Assembly (NCBI RefSeq): GCF_019232825.1
Contig: NZ_JAFAND010000139.1
Span: forward strand, 50,852 to 114,851
Reading direction: 5' to 3'
DNA length: 64,000 nucleotides
Source: Paludibacterium sp.
Lineage (GTDB): Bacteria > Pseudomonadota > Gammaproteobacteria > Burkholderiales > Chromobacteriaceae
Below are positions 1-10,700 of this stretch, piece after piece. Position 1 is the stretch's first letter; every line of letters begins with the position of its first letter. The translations under genes were made by a program, and so were the position numbers. Below the pieces are notes generated by a model, which did not search any database, was not told the origin of the DNA, and saw only the letters and a list, made by a program, of their open reading frames with translations.

Positions 1-148
1 TGCCGCTTGGCGCTGGGTCGAGCCGATCATGCACGCCTGGGAGCATTCGACCACGCCGCCGAAGCAATATACGGCCGGCACCTGGGGCCCCGCGGCCTCC
101 TCGGCGCTGCTGTCGCGCGACGGCATCGCCTGGCATGAAGAGAGTTGA
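1..148 (+). CDS. zwf: Glucose-6-phosphate 1-dehydrogenase, C-terminal end (partial)
   Basis: Only the last 48 codons are present; the gene runs off the left edge of the window, reading from base 2 to a TGA at 146-148. The tail has the features of the G6PDH C-terminus: [11 protein letters not shown], then [14 protein letters not shown], and the end DGIAWHEE. The enzyme oxidises glucose-6-phosphate to 6-phosphogluconolactone with NADP, feeding the pentose phosphate and Entner-Doudoroff routes. The next gene, pgl, encodes the enzyme for the following step, which supports the call. Identification from a short tail is helped by this context. Confidence 0.9.
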   Translation, partial: AAWRWVEPIMHAWEHSTTPPKQYTAGTWGPAASSALLSRDGIAWHEES

Positions 149-190
149 TCTAGTCGTACGAGAGAGTGTTTGAGTTGGGGAAAGCGTTAA

Positions 191-226
191 CGGCGTCCGG
201 TCAGTCTCTGGCGGACGCCGCTTTTT
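191..226 (+). terminator. Intrinsic terminator between zwf and pgl
   Basis: A perfect 9-bp inverted repeat (CGGCGTCCG at 191-199, CGGACGCCG at 212-220) is followed by CTTTTTT. It lies 42 nt after the zwf stop and 24 nt before the pgl start. It fits a rho-independent terminator or attenuator that lowers read-through from zwf into pgl. Confidence 0.75.
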
Positions 227-250
227 CAAATACGCAGACGGAGTAAAGAT

Positions 251-928
251 ATGCAGTGGTTGCCATTTGATTCACCCGGGGCGCAGGCCGATGCGCTGGC
301 GGCGGCGGTGGCCGCCGATTTGAAGCAGGCGGTCGAACAAAATGGGCGAGCGGTGCTGGCAGTGTCCGGCGGCCGGTCGCCCATTCCGTTTTTTGAACGT
401 CTGGCGCAGGCCGACCTGCCTTGGCGCCAAGTGACCATCACGCTGGTGGATGAGCGCATGGTGCCGGCCGATCACGCCGACAGCAACGCTCGCCTGGTGC
501 GTGAGCATTTGCTGCGGGGCAATGCGGCCGAGGCGACCTTCGTACCGCTCGCCACCCACCCCGAGGACGAGGCGCGCTCGATCAGCGAGGCATGCCGCGC
601 TTTCGTCTGGCCGACGGTGGCGGTGCTCGGCATGGGCGACGACGGCCACACCGCTTCGTTGTTCCCGGAGGCCGCAGAACTCGACGCGGGACTTGATTTA
701 GGCCAACAACAGGCGATCATTGGCGTGACGCCGCCAGTGGCACCCCATCGGCGCCTGAGCATGACGCGTACGGCGCTGTTAAAATGCGACAAGTTGTATC
801 TGTCGATACAAGGGAACGGCAAGCGCGAAGTTTTCGAACGCGCGCGCGAGAAGGAAGATCGCCGCTGGCCGATCAGCTATTTCTTGCAACAGAAAGAGAC
901 ACCGCTTGATGTCTACTGGGCAGCATAG
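251..928 (+). CDS. pgl: 6-phosphogluconolactonase
   Basis: This 225-residue cytoplasmic enzyme hydrolyses 6-phosphogluconolactone to 6-phosphogluconate, the step after Zwf. The two signatures of the Pgl/NagB-like fold are visible: LVDERMVP followed by DSNARLV at about residues 65-80, and the glycine-rich LGMGDDGHTASLFP at about 125-138. The length is normal for the family (225-250). The ATG is preceded by GGAG at 240-243. The 3' end overlaps glk by 20 nt, so the two are probably translationally coupled. Confidence 0.96.
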   Translation: MQWLPFDSPGAQADALAAAVAADLKQAVEQNGRAVLAVSGGRSPIPFFERLAQADLPWRQVTITLVDERMVPADHADSNARLVREHLLRGNAAEATFVPLATHPEDEARSISEACRAFVWPTVAVLGMGDDGHTASLFPEAAELDAGLDLGQQQAIIGVTPPVAPHRRLSMTRTALLKCDKLYLSIQGNGKREVFERAREKEDRRWPISYFLQQKETPLDVYWAA

Positions 929-1898
929 CCTTTTCCCACGTCTTCTCGCCGACGTGGGCGGTACCAACGCGCGTTTTGCGCTGGAAACCGCCCCCGGCGT
1001 GATCGAAGAAGTGGATGTTCGCGCCAGCGCGCACTTCCCGTCGCTGTTGGACGCGGCGCGCGACTACTTGCGGCAGACCGGTGCCAAGCAAGTGTCGCAT
1101 GCCGCTATCGGCATCGCCACGGCGGTGACCGGCGACACGGTGCGCATGACCAACCACAGCTGGACTTTCTCCATCGAAGCGCTCAAGCGCGATTTGGGGT
1201 TGGTTTCGCTGATCGTGCTCAACGATTTCACGGCGCTGGCCTGGTCGTTGCCGCACCTGCCTGGCGCCGAGTTGGCCCAGGTCGGCGGCGGCACGCCGGT
1301 GGCGGGTTGCCCGATGGCGCTGATCGGCCCGGGGACGGGCCTTGGCGTGTCGGGGCTGGTGTTCGGGCCGCAGGGACCGATTCCGCTTTCGGGGGAGGGC
1401 GGACATATCGGTTTTGCGCCGGAGGACGATGAGGAGGTGGCGCTGTGGCGTTTTGCCCGCGCCCGCTTCGGCCATGTGTCGACGGAACGGTTCCTGTCCG
1501 GGCCGGGACTCGCGCTGATTCATGAGGCGCGGCTGGCCATACAGGGGCTCGCGCCGGACGGTTTGTCCGCCGCGGATATCACGCGGCAGGCACTGGGCGG
1601 GCAATCGCCCGAGTGCATGGCAAGCCTCGACCGCTTCTGCGCGCTGCTCGGCAGCGCGGCGGGAGCGTTGGCCCTGACGCTCGGCGCGCGTGGCGGCGTG
1701 TTCATCGGCGGCGGCATCGTGCCGCGGCTGGGGGACGTGTTCGCCCGCTCGCCGTTCAGGCATCGTTTCGAACAAGCGGGTCGGTTGTCGGGCTATTTGG
1801 CCGCCATGCCGACCTATGTGATCCATAGTCAATATCCTGGCCTGATCGGCGCTCAAGCCGCGCTGGCCACCCATTTACGGGAATCCCATCATGCTTGA
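909..1898 (+). CDS. glk: Glucokinase (ROK-independent bacterial Glk family)
   Basis: Glucokinase phosphorylates glucose with ATP to glucose-6-phosphate. The N-terminal phosphate-binding motif LLADVGGTNARFAL is present, with the LNDFTALAWSLP and GPGTGLGVSGL segments and the C-terminal GGGIVPRLG loop typical of the E. coli-type family. I chose the ATG at 909 (MSTGQHSLF), giving 329 residues; a TTG lies just before it at 906. The gene starts inside pgl and its 3' end overlaps hexR by 8 nt, so pgl-glk-hexR-pgi looks like one operon. The pathway neighbours agree with the assignment. Confidence 0.95.
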   Translation: MSTGQHSLFPRLLADVGGTNARFALETAPGVIEEVDVRASAHFPSLLDAARDYLRQTGAKQVSHAAIGIATAVTGDTVRMTNHSWTFSIEALKRDLGLVSLIVLNDFTALAWSLPHLPGAELAQVGGGTPVAGCPMALIGPGTGLGVSGLVFGPQGPIPLSGEGGHIGFAPEDDEEVALWRFARARFGHVSTERFLSGPGLALIHEARLAIQGLAPDGLSAADITRQALGGQSPECMASLDRFCALLGSAAGALALTLGARGGVFIGGGIVPRLGDVFARSPFRHRFEQAGRLSGYLAAMPTYVIHSQYPGLIGAQAALATHLRESHHA

Positions 1899-2745
1899 GC
1901 GAATTCGCGCTCAGCTGCCGGATCTGTCTGCAGCCGAAAGAAAAGTCGCCGAGCTGGCGCTGGCCCAACCCTATACCGTCATGCAAGCCGCCGTGGCTGA
2001 CATCGCCGCCAATGCCGGCGTCAGTCAGCCGACGGTGATCCGCTTCTGCCGGTCGATGGGTTGCGCCGGTTTGCCGGATTTCAAGCTGAAACTGGCGGGC
2101 AGCCTGGTCACCGGCGTGCCCTATGTGCATTCGAGCGTGCGCCCCGAGGATCCAACCTCCGAAGTCGCCGCCAAGGTGTTCGACAATACGGTCACGGCAC
2201 TGATCAAGTGCCGCAACGAGGTCAACCCCGCGGCGGTGGAACAGGCGGTCGACCTGCTGTCGCACGCTCGGCGCATCGAGTTTTACGGCTTGGGCAACTC
2301 CGGCATCATCGCCGCCGACGCGCAGCACAAGTTCTTCCGCTTCGGCATTCCGACCGTGGCCTACGCCGACAGCCACATCCAGACCATGGCGGCTTCAGTG
2401 CTGTCCGCGGGGGATGTGATGGTGGCGATCTCCAACTCGGGGCGCACGGTCGAACTGTTGGGCGCGGTGGAAGTCGCGCTGAACGCCGGCGCCAGCGTGG
2501 TGGCCATTACATCGAGCCTGTCGCCCTTGGCGCGCATGGCGACGGTGACGTTGGCCGCGGATACCCGTGAAGATACCGAAACCTTCAGCCCGATGATCTC
2601 CCGGATCGTGCATCTGGTGCTGATCGACGTTCTCGCCGTCGGCGTGGCCCTGCGGCAGGGTCCGGCGTTGATCGCGCAGCTGGAGAAATCCAAACAGAGC
2701 CTGCGCGGCAAGCGATTGCGCGTGCAGGAACAAGAGGAAAAATAA
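1891..2745 (+). CDS. hexR: HexR-type RpiR-family transcriptional regulator
   Basis: The protein has 284 residues. The N-terminal HTH_6 domain (about 1-77) contains the recognition-helix segment [17 protein letters not shown]. The C-terminal SIS domain (about 115-260) contains [21 protein letters not shown] and ISNSGRT, which form the sugar-phosphate pocket. HexR proteins in proteobacteria repress zwf, edd/eda and other glucose genes and are released by 2-keto-3-deoxy-6-phosphogluconate; the position inside the glucose-6-phosphate cluster makes that role the best inference. The ATG overlaps the end of glk. No operator palindrome was recognised in the window, though the zwf promoter lies outside it. 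Confidence 0.9.
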   Translation: MLERIRAQLPDLSAAERKVAELALAQPYTVMQAAVADIAANAGVSQPTVIRFCRSMGCAGLPDFKLKLAGSLVTGVPYVHSSVRPEDPTSEVAAKVFDNTVTALIKCRNEVNPAAVEQAVDLLSHARRIEFYGLGNSGIIAADAQHKFFRFGIPTVAYADSHIQTMAASVLSAGDVMVAISNSGRTVELLGAVEVALNAGASVVAITSSLSPLARMATVTLAADTREDTETFSPMISRIVHLVLIDVLAVGVALRQGPALIAQLEKSKQSLRGKRLRVQEQEEK

Positions 2746-2747
2746 CG

Positions 2748-4394
2748 ATGAGTGCCCTTACCCAATTGCCTGCCTGGCAGGCACTGGAACAGCATTATTC
2801 GCTGTCGCGCCTGAAGCATATGCGCGACCTGTTCGCCACGGACCCCGACCGTGCCGAGCGTTTCTCTCTGGAAGTCGGCGATCTGTTTCTCGACTATTCC
2901 AAAAACCGCATCTCCGAAGAAACCCTGCAATTGCTGATGGACTTGGCGCGCCAAGTCGGTTTGCCCGCACGCATCAAGGCGATGTTCAAGGGCGAAAAGA
3001 TCAATACCACCGAGCACCGCTCGGTGCTGCACGTGGCGCTGCGCAACCGCACCAATTCGCCGATCCTGGTCGACGGCGCCGACGTGATGCCGCAGATCAA
3101 CAACGTGCTCGAACGCATGGGGCGTTTCGCCCATGCCGTGCGCTCGGGCGAATGGCTCGGCTACACCAACCAGCCGATCACCGACATCGTCAATATCGGC
3201 ATCGGCGGCTCCGATCTCGGGTCGTTGATGGTGTGCAGCGCGCTCAAGCCCTACGGTCATCCGCGCATGAACATGCACTTCGTCTCCAACGTCGATGGAG
3301 CGCAGCTGAAGGAAACGCTGAAGAAGGTCCATTCCGAGACCACGTTGTTCGTCATCGAGTCGAAAACCTTCACCACGCAGGAAACGCTGACCAACGCGCT
3401 GACCGCGCGCGAGTGGTTTGTCGCGCGCGCGCGCGACGAGTCGGCGGTCGCCAAACACTTCGTGGCGGTGTCGACCAACATGAAGGCCGTGGCGGACTTC
3501 GGCATCGATCCGGCCAACATGTTCGAATTCTGGGACTGGGTGGGCGGGCGCTACAGCCTGTGGTCGGCGATCGGCTTGCCGATCATGCTGTATCTGGGCG
3601 AAGAGAATTTCGCCGAGCTGCTCAACGGCGCGCACATCATGGACCAGCATTTCCGCAACGCGCCGCTGGAAGCCAACATGCCGGTGCTGCTGGCCATGAT
3701 CGGCATCTGGTACATCAATTTCTACGGCGGCGGCAGCCATGTGATCGCGCCGTACGACCAGTACCTGCATCGTTTCCCGGCGTTCATCCAGCAGTTGGAC
3801 ATGGAATCCAACGGCAAGCAGGTGATGCTTGACGGCGCGCCGGTGGATTTCGAGACCGCGCCGATCATCTGGGGCGAGACCGGCATCAACGGCCAGCATG
3901 CGTTTTTCCAACTGCTGCATCAAGGCACGCACATCTCGCCGATCGATCTGATCGCCTCGCTGGAGCGCCGTGCCTCGCTGCCCGGGCACCATGAGATTTT
4001 GCTGGCCAACGTGTTTGCCCAGGCCGAAGCGTTCATGCGCGGCAAGACGGCCGAAGAGGCGCGTAACGAACTGACGGCGCAAGGGCTGACCGGCGACGCG
4101 CTGGAATGCTTGGTGCCGCATAAGGTGTTTGGCGGCAACCGGCCGACCAATACCCTGTTGATGTCGCGCCTTGACCCGCGCAATCTCGGTCTGCTGATTG
4201 CGCTCTATGAGCACAAGATCTTTGTGCAGGGCACGATTTGGAACATCAACAGCTTCGATCAATGGGGCGTGGAACTGGGCAAGCAGCTGGCCAAGACCAT
4301 TCATGCCGAGCTGTCCGGCAAGAAGGTCAAGGCCACGCACGACAGCTCCACCGCGCGACTGATCGAGCGCTATCGCCAATACAACCAGAACTGA
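2748..4394 (+). CDS. pgi: Glucose-6-phosphate isomerase
   Basis: The enzyme interconverts glucose-6-phosphate and fructose-6-phosphate in the cytoplasm. Its 548 residues match the usual length of about 549. Signatures include [13 protein letters not shown] in the first SIS domain, [20 protein letters not shown], the active-site stretch [22 protein letters not shown], and the C-terminal [15 protein letters not shown]. The start has a good GAGG ribosome-binding site 2 nt after the hexR stop. It is the last gene of the operon and a GC-rich hairpin follows. Confidence 0.98.
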   Translation: MSALTQLPAWQALEQHYSLSRLKHMRDLFATDPDRAERFSLEVGDLFLDYSKNRISEETLQLLMDLARQVGLPARIKAMFKGEKINTTEHRSVLHVALRNRTNSPILVDGADVMPQINNVLERMGRFAHAVRSGEWLGYTNQPITDIVNIGIGGSDLGSLMVCSALKPYGHPRMNMHFVSNVDGAQLKETLKKVHSETTLFVIESKTFTTQETLTNALTAREWFVARARDESAVAKHFVAVSTNMKAVADFGIDPANMFEFWDWVGGRYSLWSAIGLPIMLYLGEENFAELLNGAHIMDQHFRNAPLEANMPVLLAMIGIWYINFYGGGSHVIAPYDQYLHRFPAFIQQLDMESNGKQVMLDGAPVDFETAPIIWGETGINGQHAFFQLLHQGTHISPIDLIASLERRASLPGHHEILLANVFAQAEAFMRGKTAEEARNELTAQGLTGDALECLVPHKVFGGNRPTNTLLMSRLDPRNLGLLIALYEHKIFVQGTIWNINSFDQWGVELGKQLAKTIHAELSGKKVKATHDSSTARLIERYRQYNQN

Positions 4395-4411
4395 TCCTTG
4401 TTGTGTCACGG

Positions 4412-4444
4412 CAAGGCCCCGGCGGCAATCGCGCCGGGGCCTTG
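4412..4444. terminator. GC-rich hairpin between convergent pgi and the 4457-5671 gene
   Basis: A perfect 12-bp inverted repeat (CAAGGCCCCGGC at 4412-4423, GCCGGGGCCTTG at 4433-4444) lies between two convergent genes. There is no T tract on either side, so a bidirectional transcription-ending role is inferred from position and stability only. Confidence 0.5.
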
Positions 4445-4456
4445 TCATGTCCGCGC

Positions 4457-5671
4457 TCAGCGCGGGCAACGCGTGCCCTCGGGGCAAGGGCGCGAGGCGG
4501 CGGGGTGGCGATCGCCAAGCCCATACAAATCCATAATCTGCTTGCGCAGATCCCACCGCGAGACGAAGCGTTTACTCCGTCCGGCGTACTGAATCCATTT
4601 CGCCATCTGTTCGCGCTGACGTTGGATCATGTGCTGGACGCGCGCGTCGTGGGGCTGACGACGGGCGAAATCAGTCAATACCGTCTCCGCCTGGGCGTAG
4701 CCTTGCGCCAGGGTGAAATAGCGCAGGTTGCTCTCCAAGAGCGCGAGCAACGAACTGTCTGGCGCGGCCTGACGCAGCATGGCCATCTCGGCCAGCGCGC
4801 GTTCGGATTGGCGCTGGCTGGCAAGCGCCGTTTTGAGCACATCGGCAATCAGCGGCAAGGCCGGCGACGTGTCGCCCGAAGCCAGCCGTTCCTGTGCCCA
4901 GCGTGCGCCGTCTTCCAAGCGATTGCCGGCGATCAGCGCTGTCAGATAGTGGCCGAAAGCGGAGAGGATGGCCGGCTGTTGACCGGTCGGCAAAGCGTGG
5001 GTCAGCTCGCTTTGCCATAGCGCCAGATCCGCGGGCGTGTCGTCCACGACGCGCTGGTAGCGCCAGCGTGCCAGGCGATCGATGCCGTCCCGGTCGAAGC
5101 GCGCGCCCATGGCGCTCGCCAGCTCGTTCGCCGCGCAGCGTTTGTGCTCGGCTTCGCCGTCGAAACCATAAGGCCAGATCAGCAGATAGAGGATCAGCAG
5201 ATTTTCCGCGAGATCGCTCTGCGCTTCCTCGGCCAGCAGGCGCGTGGCTAAACCGCGGGTGAGCGCAAGGCCTTCCATGTGCGTTTGGTTGCCGCGCTCA
5301 GCGCCCAGCACCCAGGGCGTTGCCTGGCGTCGAGACAGGCCCTCTAGAAATCGTCCCACCCTTGAGCGCTCTTCCAACTGATCCGCCAGCGCGAAGTAGC
5401 GCAGGTAAACACGCGAAAACGCGGTTTCCTGTCCCGCCAGCGCGGTGAGCAGGGTTTCGAACACGGGCAGCGCTTGTTGCGGCTGTTCGGATTGCGCCAG
5501 GTTGATGGCGCGCTGGTAGCCGTATAGCCAGCCGACGTGCTCCTCGGCGATGTGCCGGTCGTGTTCGGTGAAGCTGCCGTTCATCGTTGCAAGCGGCCTG
5601 AACGAGGACGCCTGCGCGGCGCAGAGGGTGAAGCCGAAGGTGATCAGGAGAACAGGTCGTTGCCAAAACAT
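4457..5671 (-). CDS. Exported helical protein of unknown function
   Basis: I do not recognise this 404-residue protein. It begins with a likely signal peptide (MFWQRPVLLITFGFTLCAAQASS), so it should reach the periplasm or beyond. The rest is rich in Ala, Leu, Gln and Arg and reads as consecutive amphipathic helices, for example YQRAINLAQSEQPQQALPVF and QALPVFETLLTALAGQE. That pattern resembles TPR-like solenoids, but no clear 34-residue repeat can be aligned by eye. The C-terminus is basic and proline-containing. The gene is divergent from a two-partner secretion pair across a 374-bp gap, so a role linked to that system is possible but unproven. Confidence 0.75.
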   Translation of the reverse strand: MFWQRPVLLITFGFTLCAAQASSFRPLATMNGSFTEHDRHIAEEHVGWLYGYQRAINLAQSEQPQQALPVFETLLTALAGQETAFSRVYLRYFALADQLEERSRVGRFLEGLSRRQATPWVLGAERGNQTHMEGLALTRGLATRLLAEEAQSDLAENLLILYLLIWPYGFDGEAEHKRCAANELASAMGARFDRDGIDRLARWRYQRVVDDTPADLALWQSELTHALPTGQQPAILSAFGHYLTALIAGNRLEDGARWAQERLASGDTSPALPLIADVLKTALASQRQSERALAEMAMLRQAAPDSSLLALLESNLRYFTLAQGYAQAETVLTDFARRQPHDARVQHMIQRQREQMAKWIQYAGRSKRFVSRWDLRKQIMDLYGLGDRHPAASRPCPEGTRCPR

Positions 5672-6045
5672 ATCGGGTACTCCATACGCATCATCGAAGC
5701 GGATCGGGCAAATATGGTCGCATGACGTTCAATCCGTGCCGGCATAGATTTTTGCCGGCCGCGAGATTGGCCTTGAGCTTGCTTGGCGCTCGTAAGCGGC
5801 CACTATGGCGGTACGTGGCAAGGCCGGCCCTGCCGGCCGACCGGGCGGCGATTGCCGGGACAGCTGCCAGAAAGGGCGGGTGGCTTCTTTCATATCTGTG
5901 AGCCGGCATGCGTCTCCCCTTTCTGCCCGTTTCCCGACAATTTCCATCTCGTTTCATCCTAATGGCCGGTGACATTTAGCCTTGTTGGCTCATTACGCCA
6001 TTCGATGTATTCATTTGGGGTAATTTTGATGTCGAGGTAATTGGG
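5672..6045. other. Divergent intergenic region upstream of the two-partner secretion genes
   Basis: No convincing gene is present in these 374 bases. The part next to tpsB (about 5940-6045) is more AT-rich than its surroundings. A weak promoter candidate there is TTGTTG (5982-5987), 18 nt, TGTATT (6006-6011). An inverted repeat GCCGGCA (5738-5744) / TGCCGGC (5753-5759) lies nearer the minus-strand gene. Regulatory signals for both flanking genes must lie here, but none is clear. Confidence 0.4.
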
Positions 6046-7701
6046 ATGGGAATGTCGCACGCAGAGAGGCGGGTCCGCCGCTGGCTGGCTTGGGTGTGTA
6101 TCGGTCTGCAGCACGGATTATCGCAGGCCGAGCCGACGGCCAAGCCCGGCAGCGACGGTCGATTCTTCTTGCAGGACAACAAAATGCACCTGCGCAACGA
6201 GCTCGACGCGTTGCGGTTGCGCCTGTTGCACCGCGGGGGCGATATCCGTCGAGAGGACGACGACGTCGGCGCGGCATCGAATACGTGTCTGCCGGTCCAT
6301 GCCCTGCGCTTGTCCGGCGTGACGCTCTTGGACGCGCGCGCGCTGGCGCCTTTGCGCGAACGTCATGCCGATTGCCTCGACGGCACGCGCTTGCGCCGCA
6401 TTCTGCAGCGGCTGACCCGCTTGTACGTGCAACGCGGCTATATCGCCGCGCGCGTGTTGCCGGAAATCACCCCTGATGGCGTCATGGTGCTGCGCGTGTT
6501 GGAAGGACAGGTGGAGCGGATCGAGGGCGAGGCGCGGGCGGTGCGCTGGTTGTTTCCCGATATGGAAGGCAAGCCGCTCAATATCCGCGATCTGGAACAA
6601 GGCCTCGATCAGGCCAACCGGTTGCAGTCGTCGTCGATGCGCGCCGAGGTATTGCCCGGCGATCAGCCGGGCGGCTCGACGGTTCGTTTGTTGACCGAGC
6701 CGGCCGCGCTATGGCATGGCAGCGCCACGCTCGACAACTGGGGCTACGATGCCACCGGGCGGCGCGTGGCGGGGCTCGCCGTGTCGCGCGACAATCTCAG
6801 CGGCCGCTATGACTATCTCAGCGCGGCGGCCGAGCATAGCGTGGACGAGGCGCGCTTCAGCCGGCGCCATTCCTTGTTTTATTCCCTGCCGGACGGCTAC
6901 TGGAGCTATAGCCTGTTCGCGGGTCAATCCGAATACCTCAATACCCTGCGATTGCCATACCACACCGTCGACCTGCGCGGCAGCTCGGGACAGGCCGGTG
7001 TGCGCGTTGACCGGGTTCTGGCACGCGATCAGCGCAGCATTTGGAGCTGGCACGGCCAGGTGGCACACAAGCGGGTGGAAAACTATTTTCTCGGCAGTTT
7101 GCAGACGCTCAGCAGCCCGACATTGACCGTGGCCACGCTCGGCGTGGACCTGATGACCTTGTTGCCGGCGGGCTCGTTCTCGCTCGAGATCGCGCTGGAG
7201 CGGGGCAGGCCCTGGCTCGGCGCGGCCTGCGCACCGGAGGGGATGCCCCAGTCGTGTTTCAGTAAATGGCAAATCGGTGCCGCGCTGCGCCATGCCTTGC
7301 CCGCGAGCGGCTGGCAGATGGAAAACCGACTGACGGCGCAGACGAGCCCGCAGTCTCTACCCGCCGTCGAGCAGTTGGAGCTGGCGGACAGCAGCGTGGT
7401 GCGGGGCTTTCGCCATAACTCGCTGGCCAGCGAAAGCGGCTGGGGACTGAGAAACACGCTGCAATACGCCAAACGCGCCGGCGCTTGGCTGTGGCAGCCA
7501 CGCCTGGCACTGGATGTCGGCGGCGTGTGGCAACCGTCTATCGAGGGGGGGTATCAAGCGCTGGCGGGGTGGGGCGCCGGCCTGACGGCCCGCCGCAGCG
7601 CCATGACGCTCGATGCCGAATACAACCGCCCGCTGCTGCAGCCGGATCAATTTGCCGGCGAATCGCATCAGCTGTTGATGCGGTTCGCCTGGCAGTTTTA
7701 A
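6046..7701 (+). CDS. Two-partner secretion outer-membrane transporter (TpsB, ShlB/FhaC/HecB family)
   Basis: The 551-residue protein is an Omp85-superfamily pore that exports its partner TpsA across the outer membrane. A signal peptide ends near LQHGLSQA. POTRA-type segments follow (about 85-220: ALRLSGVTLLDAR, LYVQRGYIAARVL, GVMVLRVLEGQVERIEG). The remaining two thirds is a beta-barrel with alternating hydrophobic residues, the conserved VRGF motif at residues 452-455, and a C-terminal phenylalanine (MRFAWQF). Starts at 6046 or 6052 are possible; CGAGG at 6033-6037 favours 6046. The tpsA gene follows 74 nt downstream, the standard tpsB-tpsA order. Confidence 0.93.
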   Translation: MGMSHAERRVRRWLAWVCIGLQHGLSQAEPTAKPGSDGRFFLQDNKMHLRNELDALRLRLLHRGGDIRREDDDVGAASNTCLPVHALRLSGVTLLDARALAPLRERHADCLDGTRLRRILQRLTRLYVQRGYIAARVLPEITPDGVMVLRVLEGQVERIEGEARAVRWLFPDMEGKPLNIRDLEQGLDQANRLQSSSMRAEVLPGDQPGGSTVRLLTEPAALWHGSATLDNWGYDATGRRVAGLAVSRDNLSGRYDYLSAAAEHSVDEARFSRRHSLFYSLPDGYWSYSLFAGQSEYLNTLRLPYHTVDLRGSSGQAGVRVDRVLARDQRSIWSWHGQVAHKRVENYFLGSLQTLSSPTLTVATLGVDLMTLLPAGSFSLEIALERGRPWLGAACAPEGMPQSCFSKWQIGAALRHALPASGWQMENRLTAQTSPQSLPAVEQLELADSSVVRGFRHNSLASESGWGLRNTLQYAKRAGAWLWQPRLALDVGGVWQPSIEGGYQALAGWGAGLTARRSAMTLDAEYNRPLLQPDQFAGESHQLLMRFAWQF

Positions 7702-7775
7702 GGTCCTCGCGGCCTGACAACGACACGCGCGCAAAGCGCGGAAAACCGCAACTTCACTCAACAAAGAGGTCACAG

Positions 7776-10700
7776 ATGAAAGTACGTTTTCCCTTGTCGT
7801 GCCGAGGCCGGGTTGCCGCGGTGCTGACGCTATCGTTGATTTACTCCCCCAGGCTATGGGCCGGCGGCATCGTGCCGGCGCCCGGCTCCAATGTCGAAGT
7901 CCGGCAGGCGGCGGGTGGCGCCGACGTGGTTCAGATCGTCGGCGCCAATGCGCAAGGCCTGTCGCATAACCGCTATAACGCGCACGACGTCTCCGCGGCG
8001 GGCGCGGTCTACAACAACGGGGTGGCGGCCGGCGCATCGCTGTTGGCGGGGCAGATGCAGAGCAATCAAAAGTTGGGCGGACGGGCCGCGACGGTGATTC
8101 TCAACGAAGTCGTCAGCCGCAATCCATCGCTGTTGTTGGGGCGGATGGAGGTTTTCGGCCAAGCGGCCGATCTGGTGCTGGCCAACCCCAACGGCATCAC
8201 TTGCAACGGTTGCGGCTTCGTCAACACCCGGCGCGCCGCCTTGCTGGTCGGCACGCCGCAATGGCAGGACGGCCAATTGCACGGCCTGGCAAGCGCCGGG
8301 ACGCAAAGCCTGACCATCGGGCCAGGCGGCGCCACGGCGAACCAGGCGCTCGATTTGATCGCGCCGCGCATCGATGCCCAAGGGGCGTTGGTGGCCACGA
8401 GCGGTATCCATGCCGTCGCCGGCCAGGCGCAGATGGCTTACGACACGCGCGAGGTGACATCGTCGCGCGCGTCCCCGGCCGAACGGTTGGACAGCGCGTT
8501 TCTCGGCGGCATGCAGGCAGGGCGGATCAGTATCGTCAGCACGGATGACGGCGCCGGCGTCAATCTGGCCGGCGCGATCGAGAGCGCCGGCAGGATCAAA
8601 GTGGACGCACAGGGCCCGCTCAATTTGGCCGATGTCCGCATCAAAGGCGAGCGCGTCGGGCTCGCCGCCAAGTCGATCGAGGCCAAGCCGCTCGTGCGCC
8701 TCGAAGAGAAAGAACAGCGGCAGCATGACGAGAGCTGGTTTATATGGAAAACCGGCGAGACCAAGGTCACCGAGCGCGAGCGGAAGACGCATTTCGGGCA
8801 GGCACGGATCGAGGGAGAGTCGGTCAGCCTGCGGGCAACGGACGCGCTCAGTCTCAATGCCGCCGAAGTGCATGGCGGCGATATCCGGCTACAGGCCGGG
8901 GAGATCGCGCTCAGCGGCAGCGAAACGCTCGATGGGCATAGCACCGAGCGCGCGGCATGGCTGAATTCGTGGCAGCGCAACCAATATACCGAAACCAGCC
9001 ATTACGGCCAGCGCGGCGTTGTCTTGGACGCCAAGGGCGACTTGGTGCTCAATGCCCAGGGCAGCATCAAGGCCCAAGGGGCGGCCTTGTCCGCCGCCAA
9101 TGACATGCGAGTGACCGCGGGCCGGGATATCGTCTTGTCGGGCCTGGAGGAAAAAACGGTGGTGATCGATCGCGGCGATCGCTACCTGGAGGGGCCGTCG
9201 CTGTCGAGCGGGCAATGGAACCACCGCAGCGAAAAGCAGACGCTGAAGCAGAGTGCGCTCCAAAGCGGTGGCAATCTGCTGCTGCGCGCCGCCGGCGCCG
9301 TGGCGTTGAATGCCGCCAAGGTGCAAACCGGCGCCGACGCGGTGCTCAAGAGCGAGGGCCGGATCGACATCGGCACGCAGGTCGTGAACCAATCGCTGGC
9401 CGATGCCGCGCATTCGACCCACTGGGGCGGTATCGGCGGCAGCAATCGCGCCGACGATCGCAATTCGGCCGCGTTGAATGTGCCTTCGGCGGTGCGCGCC
9501 AAGGGCGCGCTGCGCGTCGAAGGCGGGTTGGGCATTCATCTGGTCGGCAGCACCGTCCGGGGCGAGGGCGGCGCGCGCGCCGTTGCCGGTCAGGGCAATG
9601 TACAGATCGATCATGCGACGGATCTGACGCAATCGTTGATCGATGAGCGCCATGGCGGCGCGTTCGATATCCAAACCGGACGCCACTACGGCAAGGAACT
9701 GACGCCGGTGACGCAGGGGGCGCAATTGACGTCCGATACCAACCTGACGGTAGCGAGCGCCGCCGACGTCGCGGTAACCGGCAGCCATGTCGAGGCGGGC
9801 GGCGCGTTGACGGTCCAGGCGGGCGGTGATGTGCGCGTGAGCGCTGCGGCCGCCGAACGGCAGCAACAGCGGCAAGATGCCCAAATGGCGTGGCAAGCCT
9901 CGGCGGGTCCCGATGCGCGTTATCCTGGCGCTTACCGGGCCGGCGTCGGTATCACGCAGACCGAGACGCGGCAGACCCAGACCGGTATCAGCCAGACCGG
10001 CGCGGTGCTGGCCGGCGGCAGCGTGCGCGTGGAGGCCAAGGGCGATATCGGCGTACACGGCGGCGAGGTGGCGGCGCGGCAGGGCGATGCCACGCTCAAT
10101 GGCCGTAACCTGACACTGGATGCCGCATACGACACCCAGCGCGACGAGCAGGCGCAAGGCCGCGCCGGCAGCGGGATTTTTGTCGCGGCCAGCTGGGAGC
10201 AGTTGCGCGCGGGTCTCTCCCAAGACTTCTCCAGCACTCGCAGCACCACCGAGGCGCGTACGCCGCGCGTCAGTCAGGTGAGCGCCAGCGGCGACCTGAA
10301 TGTGCAGGCCCCGGCGGGCACGCTGAAGACGGAAGGCGCGCGCCTTAACGCCGGTGGCCAGTTGACGGTGGCGGCGGGTGCCATCGACAACCGTGCCGCC
10401 ATGGGATCGAACAGCAGCACGAGCCAATCCGGCGGCGGCAGCGGCGACTTGGCCGGCGTGGTGGCGTTCGGCGGGCTGCTCAAGCCGGTTCAGGCGGTGG
10501 TGGACAAAGCCGCCAACGGTCAGTTGGCCGATGCGGCGCGAGACGCGAAGAAGATCAAGGACAAAGTGCAGGACGGCGCCGAGAAGGTCAAGCAGGGCGG
10601 CTGGGCCGCCGTGCGCGATATCGTGTCGAAGCTCTCCACGCCAAGCGCCGGGGGCGTGATCGACATCGTTGGCCAACGGCAGCGCGCGTCGGAATCCAGC

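Noticed and set aside
2361..4556. A 731-codon open frame on the minus strand across hexR and pgi
   Set aside because: It is antisense to clearly identified pgi, is extremely rich in Arg, His and Gln, and resembles no protein. Long antisense frames are expected in GC-rich coding DNA.
5691..5975. Minus-strand frames of 72-94 codons in the gap upstream of tpsB
   Set aside because: Arg/Pro-rich products, no ribosome-binding site and no family resemblance; they look like random open frames.
7485..7775. Extension of tpsA upstream to 7485
   Set aside because: The frame is open but lies inside tpsB coding sequence; the ATG at 7776 has a good ribosome-binding site and begins a proper signal peptide.
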